64,000 bases of DNA from Amaurobius ferox (Eukaryota; Arthropoda; Arachnida; Araneae; Amaurobiidae): assembly GCA_951213105.1 (NCBI GenBank), contig OX578134.1, positions 143,947,880 through 144,011,879 on the forward strand. Direction: 5' to 3'. Below the pieces are notes generated by a model that did no database searches, was not told the origin of the DNA, and saw nothing but the letters and a program-made list of their open reading frames with translations. Of the stretch, positions 36,720 to 50,697 are shown piece after piece. Within the stretch, counting starts at the first letter, position 1; each line of letters opens with the position of its first letter. Position numbers and translations under genes: made by a program.

Positions 36720-37280
36720 AAAAAAACATTTACATTCTGTATCAGTATTTTAGTTTCTAAAAGACAGAAAACTAATACACTTAAAATTAGCTATATATAA
36801 ATACCTTTTACATTCTGTGTCAGTATTTTAGTTTCTAAAAGACAGAAAAATAATACACTTAAAATTAGCTTCTGGGAAACTGAAAAGTTTTGTCATGAAA
36901 ATAACTTTAATATTCTATGTAAATAGCTGACACTCTTAAAAATTAGATAGCAAGAGCTTACGGAAGATTAGAAAAGATTTGTCGTAAACACAACTTTATT
37001 CTATATACGTAGTTTTAATATTCTATGCTATCATTTTAGTCTATCAAAGAAATAAAACTGACACTCTTAAAAAAATAGATTACTAGAGCTTCTGGAAGAT
37101 TAGGAAAGATTTGTCGTAAACATAACTTTAACATTCCATAAGAATAGTTTTGATATTCTATATGAATTGCTTTAATGTTCTATATTAGCATTTTAGTGTC
37201 TCAAAGACAGAAAACTGACACTCTTAATAAATAGATTGCAAGAGCTTCTGCAGAATCTTGAAATATTTGTCCTAAGCATC
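36720..37280. repeat. Degenerate tandem repeat, units about 100-180 bp
   Basis: 'cattctgtatcagtatttta' with 'gtttctaaaagacagaaaa' is present twice about 85 bp apart. Longer units with 'aaagatttgtcgtaaaca', 'aactttaatattcta' and 'ctgacactcttaaaaa' then repeat three to four times. Units vary in length, so the array has gone through nested duplications. Confidence 0.8.
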
Positions 37281-38039
37281 TGACTCGTTGCCAATACTAT
37301 AAGTGTATAAATATTTAGTATTTTATGTCACTGGATAGTGGTATATGTTGCTTCTGGAGGGTCAGAAAAGACACAAATACGTTAGAAAATTATTCAATAG
37401 ATTATATATAATCATAAGGTACTTGTGATTATATAGATTATATATAATCAAAGTGTACTTCATAGAAAGATTATGGGCAACACTTTGAAAGTAGCTAAAA
37501 CAATGTGCATCAAAGAACAATCAGAGGTTCAAAATATAAAAAGTGGAGAAATCACAATGACGAATCCTGACATAAAAACAGGTCATGTGGAAATGTATCT
37601 TAATCCCTCACCACACACACACACATTACACACGGTATCAGTTGCAATGCTCAAAGGTTTTAATATAGATAATAGTAGTAATTAACAAATTTACTGTTAT
37701 TGTGTTATATACTGTAATTATAAAAGACATTTTAAATCAACTTATCGTAAATTATCTTTATTTGAGAGTTACTTACAATAGATATAGCAATTCATTTCTA
37801 ACAATCACTTTGCCAAATCATACCAGCGAAGACTAAATAAACAAAACCAGTTACCTAAGGTGTTTAACAGTTGAGAAAATTCTTCCATTAATATGTTTTT
37901 TATTTTTATGTTTTATATTTTTATGTGCAATACTTCTATTCAAACGTTCTGTCCTTCACGATTTTGTGAGCGACAATTGTTTCCTTTTCTACATTTAACG
38001 AGGTAAAATATTTAAACTTGCATTCCAAAGTTATACATA
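37281..38039. other. No gene seen
   Basis: AT-rich. ATTATATATAATCA is repeated around 37400-37450. The 70-codon frame at 37473-37685 is unremarkable. Confidence 0.5.
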
Positions 38040-39315
38040 AAAACAAGAAAGATCAATCATGCATAAGCATTGATTATGAAACATTTTCCAACTGAAATGT
38101 AATTTCATTTAAAAATTTCTAAAATGTGATTCATTCAGTGGTAATATCTTTTACATTATCACAGTACTACAGTAATTTATTATACTTAAATATTTAAAAC
38201 TGTATCGAAATATAAATCATCTGATTCTTTATGCAAAATCAATGAATATTTCATTCATATAACTTGTATTCCAGACTCCAGAGCTAAATAATTTTGTGTG
38301 AAAAAAATTCAGCAATTCTTATGTAATTCATCTTACAATCGCTTGAGATATTTGCATTCTGCATATGTTAAAATTAGGCTTCCTTGAAGAAATAATAAAA
38401 GTTTAGGGATCATTTAAAATCACAACTATTGTAATTGCATAGGCACGGAATTTAGATACACAGATAATACACAGATAATATATATGTGTATGTGTATGTA
38501 CTCAAAGTATTGGAATCGTGCCGAAGATCGGAACTCGAATTTTCAAAGTATCTACACGTTTTGGGACTTCTAGAACACGAAAAAACTACTTTTAGGAAGA
38601 CGTCTGTGTGTGTAAGGGTGTATCTGTGTATGTTTCTGTGTGTCTGTGTGGATATTACATCCACTCTAATTGAAAAACTAATGGACCGAATTTCATACAA
38701 TTTGGTAGGTATGTTTTTTGTGGGAAATCCTGATGTTCATTAGATTATAGTACGATTCGTAATAAAAGAATCTGCCTTCTTTGCGAAATGGCCGCAGAAA
38801 TTGCCTTTATCCACTCTAGCTAAAAACTAATGAACAAAATTTGGAGTATAATATTTCAATAACCTACAAGTGATTTATATACCAAATTTAACAAAATTTT
38901 GTATATAAATCATTTGTAGGTTATTCTACTACGATTCGGGAAAAAGGAACGGGCTATTTTTGCGAAATGGCCAGCAAAAATCGTTATATATAAAAATAAA
39001 AGACTACGTGTGCTCAATTATATCAATTAAATTCCTATTTTATATATGATTTTTGACAACAAAAAGAATATGACTAACCCCATTACTCTAGGACTAGCCG
39101 TTCTTGAGATATTCTAGTTTTTTCGCGTTTTCGCTACACCACCTTTGACAATAAGTTCAGCTATCAAATGAGAACTTAATTTAAGTTTAACGTGCAAATT
39201 CAATGTCATTTAAAATACTTATGTTGTGCAGATAAACTCAAATTATCATTGAATAAATAAAGAGAACGAATATGAGTCTGCAGGGAAAGACATGTGCTGT
39301 CCACATCAGAATTTT
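38040..39315 (+). mobile_element. Microsatellite-centred repeat element (copy C) with 5' extension
   Basis: 38040-38575 is more than 99% identical to 63480-64000. From about 38490 it has the family layout: 'gaactcgaattttc' phrase, 'tctacacgttttggga', TG/CTGT-rich run (38605-38650), 'ctaatggaccgaatttcata', 'caatttggtaggta', two diverged roughly 150-bp internal units, and the terminus GCAGGGAAAGACATGTGCTG ending in CACATCAGA at about 39315. A 25-bp palindrome sits at 38858-38925. No coding frame. The shared left boundary at 38040/63480 suggests the true start of a longer mobile unit. Confidence 0.65.
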
Positions 39316-40017
39316 TAACAATATTACACCAATGATTTATAGAAGTGAACGGGGATTATTTTCAGGCCATTTCGAAAAAAATGTATGATCTATATTTAAA
39401 GATCCATCAAATTTTTGTCGAATAAAATGTTCAACAAATTTAAGCTGTGTACCAAATTTTAACTCTCTAGGACGTAGGAAAGTGCATTTAAAATGCCATC
39501 AATTAAATTTATCATGAAGAGTTATATAAAATTTTAAAAAAATGAAAAATTGTTATCTACCAAATTTATTTTAAAATATGAAGCCACTCCCATATGCAAA
39601 ACGTTTAAACAAATGGAGAGATATTTATTATATAATATCTCTCTCTTTTCTTTCTGGAAGATATCCCAAAGTCAGAATTTAATTGAATTTGTTTTTTTCC
39701 CTATATTAAATAATTTTTTTAATTAAAAAACTACTTAACATATTTTACTGAATTTTTTTTTATATATTCTATGGGATAATGTGAATATTTCCTAAAAATT
39801 TCGAAGCAATTGGTGAATTTTAAATTTACTTAAAAAATGTTTGAAAAATTAGGTCCCATAGGGTTCAATGTATTTCATTTTTTCAACCCGGGTTCAATAA
39901 AAAACTAATTGGGTGATATTATTTATTTATATTCCCATAGGTCCTACAGACCGTCTGAACAACATACTAAAATTTCATTTTGATAAACTCATTTTTACGG
40001 CAGTTATCGTGCTAACG

Positions 40018-40055
<38 letters not shown>

Positions 40056-40060
40056 ATGAA
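39316..40060. repeat. Second type of CTGT-containing non-coding repeat
   Basis: Ends in an eight- to nine-unit (CAGA)n run at 40019-40054 followed by a short palindrome-like CACTTTTCAACTTTGTTGTA. Read on the minus strand, the run is followed by GTTAGCACGATAACTGCCGT and ATGAAATTTTAGTATG, the same formula as the other microsatellite-centred repeats. Phrases such as 'accaaattttaactctctag' support an old mobile origin. No coding content. Confidence 0.5.
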
Positions 40061-40714
40061 CAAAGTCATAAACACTTTTCAACTTTGTTGTAAAGTGTTA
40101 ATAAGTAGAACAATATTTTTGAATCGACAAAAACGTAGAAGAAAAATATTTATTTCTATTAAATAAATTGTCCCTCAGTATTTTATGTTTGATCTATTTT
40201 GACATCTTTAAAATTTCTGCTTGGTGCTATTTTTAGTTCAATTATTATTTTTGTTCTACTTTTTATTGTTCTGAATGTATTATGTGTTTTTAAAGTTTTG
40301 TATTATATATTTTTAAACTTTGTATAATGTGTTTTCAAATTTTAGCAGATTGCTATCTTATGGTACGAGTTACAAAACTGTTTACAAAATATAAATTATG
40401 CATTTTAAAGAACACTCTGGTACCATTTTTATGTATAAATTCAATTATGTTTTTTAACTTTTCATTCTTTGGAATGCATTAAGTGTTTTTAAAACTTTCT
40501 TTTTTAAACTTTGCCATCTTATGGATCGTGTTACAAAACTATGTACATAATATATGTTATACATGTTAAGGAGTAGTAAGTAATACATCTTTGAAATTTT
40601 GATAGTTTTGAAATGAAATGAAATAAAAATGTTTTATAATTCTAGATGTTTACAAAGAAAGTGAAAAAAGCATATATATGTATGAAATATTCAAAATTCA
40701 TTTTAAACATAAAA
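40061..40714. other. No gene seen
   Basis: AT-rich, with diverged internal repetition of 'tgtgtttttaaa..tttt' and 'gttacaaaactgttTACA' phrases between 40270 and 40560. Confidence 0.5.
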
Positions 40715-40965
40715 AGTTTTGAGGTTTGCTGAAAAGCAGAAAATGTTATACGAATTCATTTCGAATACAAAACATCACGAAATTTCCACCTCTTTTTACG
40801 TCCTTAAAGTATATGCCAATCAAAAGAAATGGATTGGAGGAATCTGGAATGTAATGCCATTTTTATTCTCATCTTGATAGACAGGTTCATCAAAACTCGA
40901 GCTTAGCAATACTCTTCAAACGTCCTTTCTAGAGGGCGAGATTTTGAACATTTTATAAAATTGTA
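40715..40965. repeat. Dispersed repeat family H, copy 2
   Basis: Homologous to 24560-24800 in the same orientation: 'ggaggaatctggaatgtaat', 'tcttgatagacaggttcatc' and 'caaacgtc'. Non-coding. Confidence 0.65.
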
Positions 40966-41134
40966 CTGGATTCCAAACGTGTGCAATTTTATTTTTAAGC
41001 ATTATATGCAGGATATACAGGATATATATATATATATATATATAATTATAAAAATGGATTATAACTTAATGCCAATTAATTAATGACAAGACATTAAAGC
41101 AATAAATTAACCAACACATTTGAAACACGGCCAC

Positions 41135-42450
<1,316 letters not shown>

Positions 42451-42792
42451 GTGCAGCTCTATTAATGTATTTTATATAAGAGGATCAAAAAAGATCGAGA
42501 TGTGATATAAGTGCCAACAGGGAAATAACAAGTGGCCAAGGAAGATTGTGAGCCCTTGTTCCCGGTTATAGCCAGCTATTACTCCTAAGGAAACACTCCC
42601 GGAACCGTTATGTGCATGTGGCCGTATTTCCTTGGAACGTCAAAGCAAAAGACGTATACCAGAAGTGAATGCATGGACCGAGTGGAGAAGAAATTGGATT
42701 GAGACAGGTTGAAATAAGAAGTTAAACCGAATGACAGAACATTCAACAATTCATATATAAAATGTCGAGCGATTCGATGCGTTGCCATTATA
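42451..42792. other. No gene seen; probably 3' flank of the reverse-transcriptase element
   Basis: Moderate GC between 42540 and 42700, no long frame. It lies between the TA array and the end of the reverse-transcriptase reading frame and may be its 3' untranslated region. Confidence 0.4.
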
Positions 42793-43014
42793 TTATATAA
42801 AATATGTGTTGCCAATATCACTATCAAATGCATTAATTTTCTTGCAGTGCAATGTATTATAGTAGTGTTTGAGGTATCCTTTTGGATAGTGCTGTTTCAA
42901 CGCTTCCTTTATGAATTTTTTATCACTTTCGATACGATCATCCTTATAAGTATGCAATCTTGAGTTTCGTAGAAAATGATTTCTAACGATATTGCGGAAA
43001 ATATTGGCGCTCAA
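42793..43014 (-). pseudogene. C-terminal continuation of the reverse transcriptase after one stop
   Basis: This stretch is in the same frame as the upstream reverse transcriptase; only a TAA at 43036-43038 separates them. It continues with ITDWKSNLSANIFRNIVRNH, then DKKFIKEALKQHYPKGYLKH, ending at 42793-42795. A helical region with '..GYP..' in this place is usual for the thumb of this kind of enzyme (family knowledge). Either the stop is a recent inactivating change or it is read through. No GIY-YIG or other nuclease follows. Confidence 0.6.
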
Positions 43015-43035
43015 GTTCGATTTCCAATCGGTGAT

Positions 43036-44181
43036 TTAATTAATGTTTATATCAAAATAATTTCTTTTATCATATAGCTTTGTATATAATTTTTCATTTT
43101 CAGTGAAATTGATACATAGATCAAGATAACTAATCTCACTATCGTGAATATTTTTAGTTTCCTTTAATTCCAGGTTTGATGGATAGAAACTGTAATCGAA
43201 ATCAAAGGTGTTTTTAATACATCCAAAAAGAATGTCATCCATAAATCTAAAATAAGGTATTTCGTTTAGAATAAAAGTACCTTCTTCGTATTTGTTAAGG
43301 TAGAGATCCACTAACATAGAAGAGCATCCTCCCCCCCCCCTAAGGATACCTTTTATCAGTTGATAGAAATCTTTACCATTATTTAGAATATTCTCATATA
43401 ATACTATGTTCAATATAGCCTTATATTTGTGCAGTTCGATGTATTTTTGCATATTATAGGTGTTATGGATTTCTAACATAATATCGAAGAGGTCGTCTAA
43501 ATTGATGTTATTGAATAGGTCCTTGAAATCAAAGCTCTTGTAGATTAAATTTACGGGTTGATTATGCAATCTAGTTATCACATCCGTACTGTTTTTTACC
43601 ATGATTGAGCCCTTTTTTAATATCGTCTTTATGATTTGTTTTAACAGTATAAGAAGCTTCGAATTAGCTTGAGTCAAATATGTTTTAAATCCCACTGTCA
43701 CTGGGCGAAACTTAACAGGAGACTTGTGAAGTTTTGGAATAAGAACCAGGTATGGAAATCTGATATGTTTGATCTCGATTCCTACACGTTTATACAAGGC
43801 ACGTATTTTAATTTCAATTTCCCGCTGAGGCGCTTTCAACAAGTTATACATCTCATCATTGTTGTAATTTTTCTGCAGGATCTCAATATAGTATTGCATA
43901 CATGTAAATGTATAATTTGACGTCATCTTATCTGTATACGTAATAGCGTAATTTTTGACAACTTGATCCAGAATGTTTTTATTTACTTTGTATTTTTCAA
44001 ATTTTTTACATGCAATGTGATAGTAATAGTTAAAATCCATTATTATATGATGACGCCATTCATTAAAAGTAGATAATGGTAGACTGTACTTTATAGCCAG
44101 TTTGTATATAAACGTGTTGAGTTCTTGACTGAAAAACTTGTCTATATTGTAAAAATCTTGGGTGCGATATTTCGTACTTAC
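43036..44181 (-). CDS. Reverse transcriptase, Penelope-like or related metazoan retroelement
   Basis: Open from 44181; first ATG at 44038-44040 gives 334 residues, and 47 further codons are open upstream (including NEWRHHIIMDF), so the true start may be upstream or in another exon. Motifs by residue from that ATG: LIPKLHKSPVKFRPVTVG (100-117); VKNSTDVITRL (148-158); FDFKDLFNNINLDDL (170-184), with the first catalytic Asp at 171; GILRGGGGCSSMLVDLYL (231-248), normally a GxPxG..SP..A motif; RFMDDILFG (265-273), the catalytic x-Asp-Asp box; YLDLCI (305-310); and KLYDKRNYFD (321-330). The order and the LPK.HK and SFD.. motifs are like Penelope-like elements. The KLYDKR box recalls a reverse-transcriptase group I know from cnidarians and molluscs. 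A run of ten C on the plus strand encodes the GGGG. No host-gene context. Confidence 0.8.
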   Translation of the reverse strand, partial: VSTKYRTQDFYNIDKFFSQELNTFIYKLAIKYSLPLSTFNEWRHHIIMDFNYYYHIACKKFEKYKVNKNILDQVVKNYAITYTDKMTSNYTFTCMQYYIEILQKNYNNDEMYNLLKAPQREIEIKIRALYKRVGIEIKHIRFPYLVLIPKLHKSPVKFRPVTVGFKTYLTQANSKLLILLKQIIKTILKKGSIMVKNSTDVITRLHNQPVNLIYKSFDFKDLFNNINLDDLFDIMLEIHNTYNMQKYIELHKYKAILNIVLYENILNNGKDFYQLIKGILRGGGGCSSMLVDLYLNKYEEGTFILNEIPYFRFMDDILFGCIKNTFDFDYSFYPSNLELKETKNIHDSEISYLDLCINFTENEKLYTKLYDKRNYFDININ

Positions 44182-44442
44182 TTACTTTTTAATAGTGATG
44201 TTTTTCATTCTTTTTAGGGTGAGTAAGTATTTAACAGCAACAATCAATGCTACTATATGCTATTAAACTATTCATATATTTATTTAATTTTACACCATTT
44301 TTTACTTTTTTTAGTTAGTAATGTTTTTTAATAAGTACAGTTTTTAAAATATGTTTTATTATTTTCATTTTTACATTAAATATTTATTTTGAAGTTTGGA
44401 ACAGGAACTATACGAATCCTCAATTTTTAGTGGACAAGAGTT

Positions 44443-44752
44443 ATTCTTATCTCTCCTTCCATAATCTTATTAAATGTATATAATATAGTCATCTTAGGTT
44501 GCCATATTTAAATCTCCGTTACCATACTAAATATCCCTTCATTACCACTAGAAGCAATGTAATCAAATATGAATTAAAACAATAATTATTTATAATTATT
44601 CTTATCTCTCCCTCCATAATCTTATTAAATGTATATAATATAGTCATCTTAGGTTGCCATATTTAAATCTCTGTTACCATACTAAATATCCCTTCATTAC
44701 CACTAGAAGCAATGTAATCAAATATGAATTAAAACAATAATTATTTATAATT
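44443..44752. repeat. Two tandem copies of a 155-bp unit
   Basis: 44443-44597 is repeated at 44598-44752 with only two or three substitutions, a recent local duplication. It lies upstream of the reverse-transcriptase frame. Confidence 0.95.
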
Positions 44753-45777
44753 ACTCTAAACCTAAAACCAGCTTCGTAAAAATGAAATTGCTTTTCTAAA
44801 CTTCAAAGGCTGAAAGCAGTTGATAAGGAGAATATTGGTAACGGAAGAACATTAATTATTTTCTTATTAAGATGTCCACTAAATACTTAATGATGGTATT
44901 TTTACAAATTACTTTAATTAATTACATAATTACACCATCAAATGTTACAAGTTATCATATTTGCAATATTCAAAATAATAATGAAATTCTAGAAATTATC
45001 AAAGAAATATTTTATAGCATTTCGGCCCCATGAAGAAAATAATGACTTTTACGAAACTTTCTCAAGGCCATTAGATTATTTAACAAAAATTTTGTTAAAT
45101 ATGAAAATTTGATTTTTTTTAAATTAATGTATATAACACTACATGATAAAATAAATTTCAAAGTTTTACTGTTTTGTAGATTTTTTCTGTTATCTACCAA
45201 AATGAAAATTTAGAGAAATAATTTATAATTTTTTATTACTAAATCTGAAAACTTTTTATATTATATCAGCATAATTTTGAAATAATATTTTCTTCTTTGA
45301 ACCTTTTTTAACATTTTTCTGTTCTGATTCGATGCCCCTATCCGAAATTCACAAAAATTCAATATGCTGCGCTGCTCATTACATCTCAGGAATGTATTAC
45401 CATCATGATGAATAGTGAGGAATTCCTGAGATCTCTTCGATAGAGTTGAGAGAAGCATGTTCACGGAAAATAGCACCCTAATAATATATTTCTCCTTCAT
45501 TAGAATTTGGACACTAAAATATTAACTACCTTATGTTTATCAGTAAGTTAAAATAAACATGAAAAATATCTCCCTTCGTAGGTACTTCTGCCATATTTTC
45601 TAAATGAGTTACCTAAATGTAGTTAGTTCCCATGCACGAGTTTCGTACCTAAAATTCTTGGTTAAAATTGTTTCTAAAAATTCATAAATACTTTGAGTGT
45701 GGAAAGTAAATAAAAGTGAAATTAAAAAGAACTTTAATAACTGATAATTAATTAATGATCGCATAAAATATAAAAAT
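44753..45777. other. No gene seen
   Basis: AT-rich. The segment around 45300-45500 has phrases such as 'aggaattcctgagat' resembling diverged dispersed repeats, without clear ends. Confidence 0.5.
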
Positions 45778-46400
45778 GTGATGTGTGCAGCACATGGCTT
45801 TCCCTGCAGACTTATATCCACGTTTTCTTTATTAAATTAAATTTAATTCACTTTTATTCAATTTTCGTTCTCATTTGATAACTGGACTTATTTTCAAAGG
45901 TGGCGTGGAGAAAATACGAAAATAACTAATATATCCCGAGAACGGCTAGTCCTAGTGTAATGGGGTTGGTCTTATTCCTTTCTTCGTTAAAAATTGCTTA
46001 TTAAACAAGCATTTAATGGATATATTTGAGCATACGTAGCTTTTTAGTTTAGATTTTGACAATTTTTGCGGGTCATTCTGCAAAAAAAGGCAGGTTATTT
46101 TTATCTGAAACGTACCAAAATCTAATCAGCAACAAGGTGACCTATACGTGACTCATATACCGAATTTTGTGAAATTCGGTCCATTAGTTTTTCGGCTAGA
46201 TTGAATACAAGCTTTTGCGGGAGATTTCGCAAAAAAAGGCGGATTCTTTTATCTTGAATCGTACCCAAAACTAATCAGCACCAGACTCTCCCACAAGTGA
46301 TTTACCTACAAAATATTGTGAAATTCAGTGTATTAGTTTTTTAGTTAGAATGGATACAAAATCTGCACAGACAGACAGACATACAGACAGACACACAGAA
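45778..46400 (-). mobile_element. Microsatellite-centred repeat element (copy D), 5'-truncated
   Basis: In reverse orientation to copy C: terminus GTGATGTGTGCAGCACATGG-CTTTCCCTGCAG at 45778-45810, then two internal units of about 155 bp with 'acgattcaagataaaag', 'cgaatttcacaaaattcgg' and 'ctaatggaccg' (minus strand), ending in a CTGT run at 46370-46395. The 5' hairpin and TCGA-rich phrase of the family are missing. Confidence 0.65.
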
Positions 46401-46426
46401 GTGGTCAGAATGGAATGATTGGTCAG

Positions 46427-46798
46427 GATCCATATTACCAGCAACACCATGTTGAAAATATCACATCACTACTCCCAAATTTAACCAAACAGTTGAAGTC
46501 TGGTATCGACATATTATCGTCTAACTAGTGTAGTTCGAGGTATGACATTGAAATCTGAACATTCTGCAACATAAATATCCAAAAAGCTTGTATATCACTT
46601 ACCTTGCTAAACGTTCGCGAATAGGATAAAACTATTAACGCTCACAACACAAATGCTCCTTCAATAATGCACGGTAATGGTGATCTTTTATCTCAGGAGG
46701 AGTGATTAGAGTTGATTTATCACTCCGCCACTAGAGTGAGTCTCGTTCCGGCCGAGGAACCGAGGGGATGCATAATACCTGCATGATCCATATTACCA
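46427..46798. mobile_element. 344-bp insertion flanked by a 14-bp direct repeat
   Basis: GATCCATATTACCA is exact at 46427-46440 and 46785-46798. The intervening 344 bp is unrelated to its neighbours and less AT-rich near the right end (GTTCCGGCCGAGGAACCGAG). On the minus strand it includes AAG|GTAAGTG at about 46595-46605, a good splice-donor match. It may be a retroposed fragment with its target duplication; no tail or family is recognised. Confidence 0.45.
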
Positions 46799-49700
46799 CC
46801 CTTCCCTCTACTATTTTCCGGAAACTAAGAATCTAATCCAAGAATCAATTATATATCCTTATATGTCTCTGAGAGTGCTGAAAAATTACTCGAACAATGT
46901 TCATAGCTTTTAGTTCTCTCTCCGATTTCAACCGAATACCCCAACCATAGATTTTCTGTTAAAATATACATTTTTTTTTTAAACTTATTTGGAAAAACAC
47001 TCGTATAAACTAAACGTATACAGTATATCTCACTGGATTTAAAATTCCTATCAATTTATAAACTTACCTTGCGGCACATAAATACGTACTTGAAATTCAT
47101 ACTTCCATTTCTCTTCAAACCGCATCAATCATTAAACATCTTTAATATTTTCAATTTCATTTCACATCCTAATTCCATTGAAACAAAATAACATTTCTCT
47201 CTTGCGTCACTATTTCACCAACGAGGAAACACAACAACGGGGGGGGGGGGTTGCAACGCACGTGATATTTAAGCTTTTCCTCCCATTGGAAATCTTTAAC
47301 AGGCCAAAGTACGAGTATCGAAATTAAAATCACTATAATTTTAAAACTATGCACTCGAACTAAAATCTAACTATTTTTCCTTATATAGATTTTAAAAGGC
47401 TAGAAATTACTATTTATTCTATATAACCAGAGCTTTTCACATTTGATATATGAGCATTATAATCCCTAAAAACGGAAAACTTTCAATCTACTTCAACTTG
47501 ACAAGACAGTTCCTTGAAACTATAAGAGTTTGTAAAAAAACATTAAACTATAAACTGGACTTTCTTCTGAACATGATTTCGCTTAGTGTTTATATCTATA
47601 TTTTATAGTTTACAAGAAATCTCTGGTGAATGTATGAAAACTGAAGTAAAAAGTGGCTCAAATGAAACATTTGAATTTTTTTTTATAATATCCAAATATT
47701 AAAATTTGAAATTATTTTCATGTATAAAAATATACCCTATTAATAAGCGATTCCCTATTTCCGGTAAAACAAGAGAAATATTGTATATTATTATTTAATA
47801 TCCTGTTTAAATATTATCATTCAAAGAGTCTACATTTTTCATAACAAATCCAGAGATAACTCATCCATGGATGCTGGTTACATCATAATTGTTCTAAATG
47901 AATTTAAAAATAAAATAAAATGAAAATATGTACACAGTATTTAAAAGTATGCCTTTACACATAAAATAAAATACTTAAAGAGTGAAACTAAATTTAAATA
48001 AATTAATCTTAGAAAATTGTGCATTAGACTAAAGTAACATAAATAAATAAAAGGAAATTATGAAAATGTTAATGAAATGCATTATTAAAAGCAATAATAT
48101 TATGTAAAGTAATACTGTGAAATCAATTATATATTATGGAATATAAATAAAAAAAATATTAAAAAATAATTGTATTATATACGAAATAAAATTGATTTGA
48201 ACGAAGTACTCGTATTTAAAAAATGCTTAATACTGTAAAATGCTTTTAAATTTCACAAATAAGTTCAAAATTTGGATTTCGGAAATGGAGAATCACATAG
48301 AATGTTTAGTTTGATAACGTTTTCGAACTTTTTCTTCAATCCTTGGGACTTTTTTATATATATTTTAATGCAGAATTCCTCACCTCCAAGAAACTCCAAT
48401 TTTCTAGAAAGTTTAATACAGTTGACGAAGATATTACCATAAAGTTGAATAGTGAGGAAATTCTTCCCAACTCTACGATGAAAATTCTCATAAAGAATTC
48501 CGTAATAATTTCTTCTTTCTTTATAAGACCTCAGGCGTTAATGATTTAAGTTCCAAAGGATGATTTTCAAAAATGTATGATTTTTTGTTCCTTGTTAAAA
48601 TGAGTTTAGCATATTTTGAATAACATTCCTTAAAATTTGAATATCATTTTAAGAAAGAACCATCAATAGTTTAAGAATTTCTGTAGATTTCAAATGATTG
48701 CGAAAAGTTTTTTTTTTAAATAAACTGAAATAATCTGAGTATTATTAAACGATTATAAAAGTCATTTCATTTTTATAAATGTACACGTTTGACTTCGACA
48801 TACATACATTTTTCTACGAATGTAAATTAGAAACTATTTTAAACTCCGTGCGATAGAAATTAATTTATGCAACTTCGAAATATATATCTTGATTTGTATT
48901 CAATTTAAACAGATTTAGTTAAAACGATATTTAAAAAAAATTGCAGTATAAAACGCGTTTCAATTATCATAGATAAACATAATCAAAATTAAAAGAAAAC
49001 TCTGGAACATTATAAGAGAAGTTTAAGACGCAATAAAATATGTAATTTCATTATTTTTTGCTGCCTGTTAATCCTCTCAAAATATGCGTGAAATATGCTA
49101 AATCAGAAACAACCATATTACTCTAATTAATTTAAAATTGAAAACGTTCCGAAACCATGGAAGACCATGGGTTTTGGAAATGCAATGAGAACCAAAGTAG
49201 AGTTTATAATGTTAGTTTTGATCTTTAGTAAAAATAATTTTCACTGGAGATTAAATATGAAAGAAAATTTAAATTGATGTGCTTAATACACTTAATCCAT
49301 ATCATGTTCGTCCTTAGCCTATGAAGAATTTTGATTGATATTTTAAATATAAGTATATTTCAGCATTATTAGTAATGCATGCAAAAATCCTGTTTCAAAT
49401 AGAAATGAGAGTCATATATTTTTAATTAATTCTCCCTATGAAAAATGTTGAAATGGAATATATATTTTTCGAACATATATATTTCAACAATTGCTGACAT
49501 TTTTTATACAAGGCAACGAAGAAGATAAAGACTGTGTAAATAGCATATGAAAATTTAAGTGTATAATGTAATAATTTTGATCTGTAATGTTAAATTTTAA
49601 ATTTGGATCCGTAAATCAAAGAATTTGTTAAATTTCTTATAATTAAAAAATGATTAGTAATTAAAATTACAGATACCCCCCCCCCATACTAAAATTTATT

Positions 49701-50630
49701 TCTTTATTTAAAGAAATTCTGCGTAGTCTTAATATATATAGATATATAGATAGGTATAGATAGTATTAAGAGCAAAATAAGATATGTATTTTAATACTAC
49801 TTTGGGCATACGTTAGACATTATCTATGCAAAAAATGACATTATAAGTTTCAACATATTTGAGTTTCGAAATATTTGAGCTTTAAAATAATGCTTTCATC
49901 TGTTCTAAATGTAAATGACAAATCATCAAAAAAATTATGCTATACAAATGCATAATTTGTTGAAATAAATTGATGATAAATACACATTTGATAGTAGTTT
50001 ATTGCTAAAACCATAATAATGACCTTAAATACATTAAAATTAGAAATTACATATCGTTTATATTAATGGCAACTCAATGAGGTGCTTAATAGCTTCCGCA
50101 TGATTAAAAAGTACCCCTGCTAATTACAAATAAACATTATCAACACGTCAATTCTCACGGGCAGCATCAGCAAAATTTCAAGAGCAATGAAATGAACTTT
50201 TTTGTTATGATTTTTTTCCTAAGTTCCAATTCAAGCAGAAAGTTAATGTAATTATACAATAGCAGACTAGCTCATAACTTGCAAAAATATCTATACCTTT
50301 CAGGTATACGATATAATGCATCCTCCCTCACTATCTTCAACACTTTATGTCCAAATCCCCAGATGATAATTACTGACTCCAAATGTGAGCCGAGCAAGGT
50401 GCATTTATTGAGAAGCGAATAGATTAGGCATTATCGGGAAGCAGTAAAATGTTAAAAAAATAACTTTTGCAGGTTCACAAAATTTAAAAATTCCCTTTCT
50501 AACTTATATTTCACTTACATTAATGTGTTTTAATAAAGTAGGTGCTCCTTTTATGTTATATCTGCATTTAGAAGATTCTTGTCGATAAAAGAAATATATT
50601 GCAATATGTATGGTCTACTATATGTGTTTA
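46799..50630. other. No gene seen
   Basis: AT-rich throughout. A poly-G tract lies at 47239-47250 and a C run at 49677-49686. 48340-48560 shares 'tgggacttt' and 'cgttaatgatttaagttcc' with 28510-28740. 50310-50460 shares 'cctcatgatca'-type and 'agcagtaaaatgt' phrases with 59740-59900. Confidence 0.5.
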
Positions 50631-50697
50631 AATGTAATTCTGGTAATTAAATGCAATTTTGGTAATTAAATGCAATGCTGATAATTAAATGTAATGT
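50631..50697. repeat. Short tandem repeat, three to four 19-20 bp units
   Basis: Units of AATGCAATTTTGGTAATTAA and variants in tandem. Confidence 0.85.
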
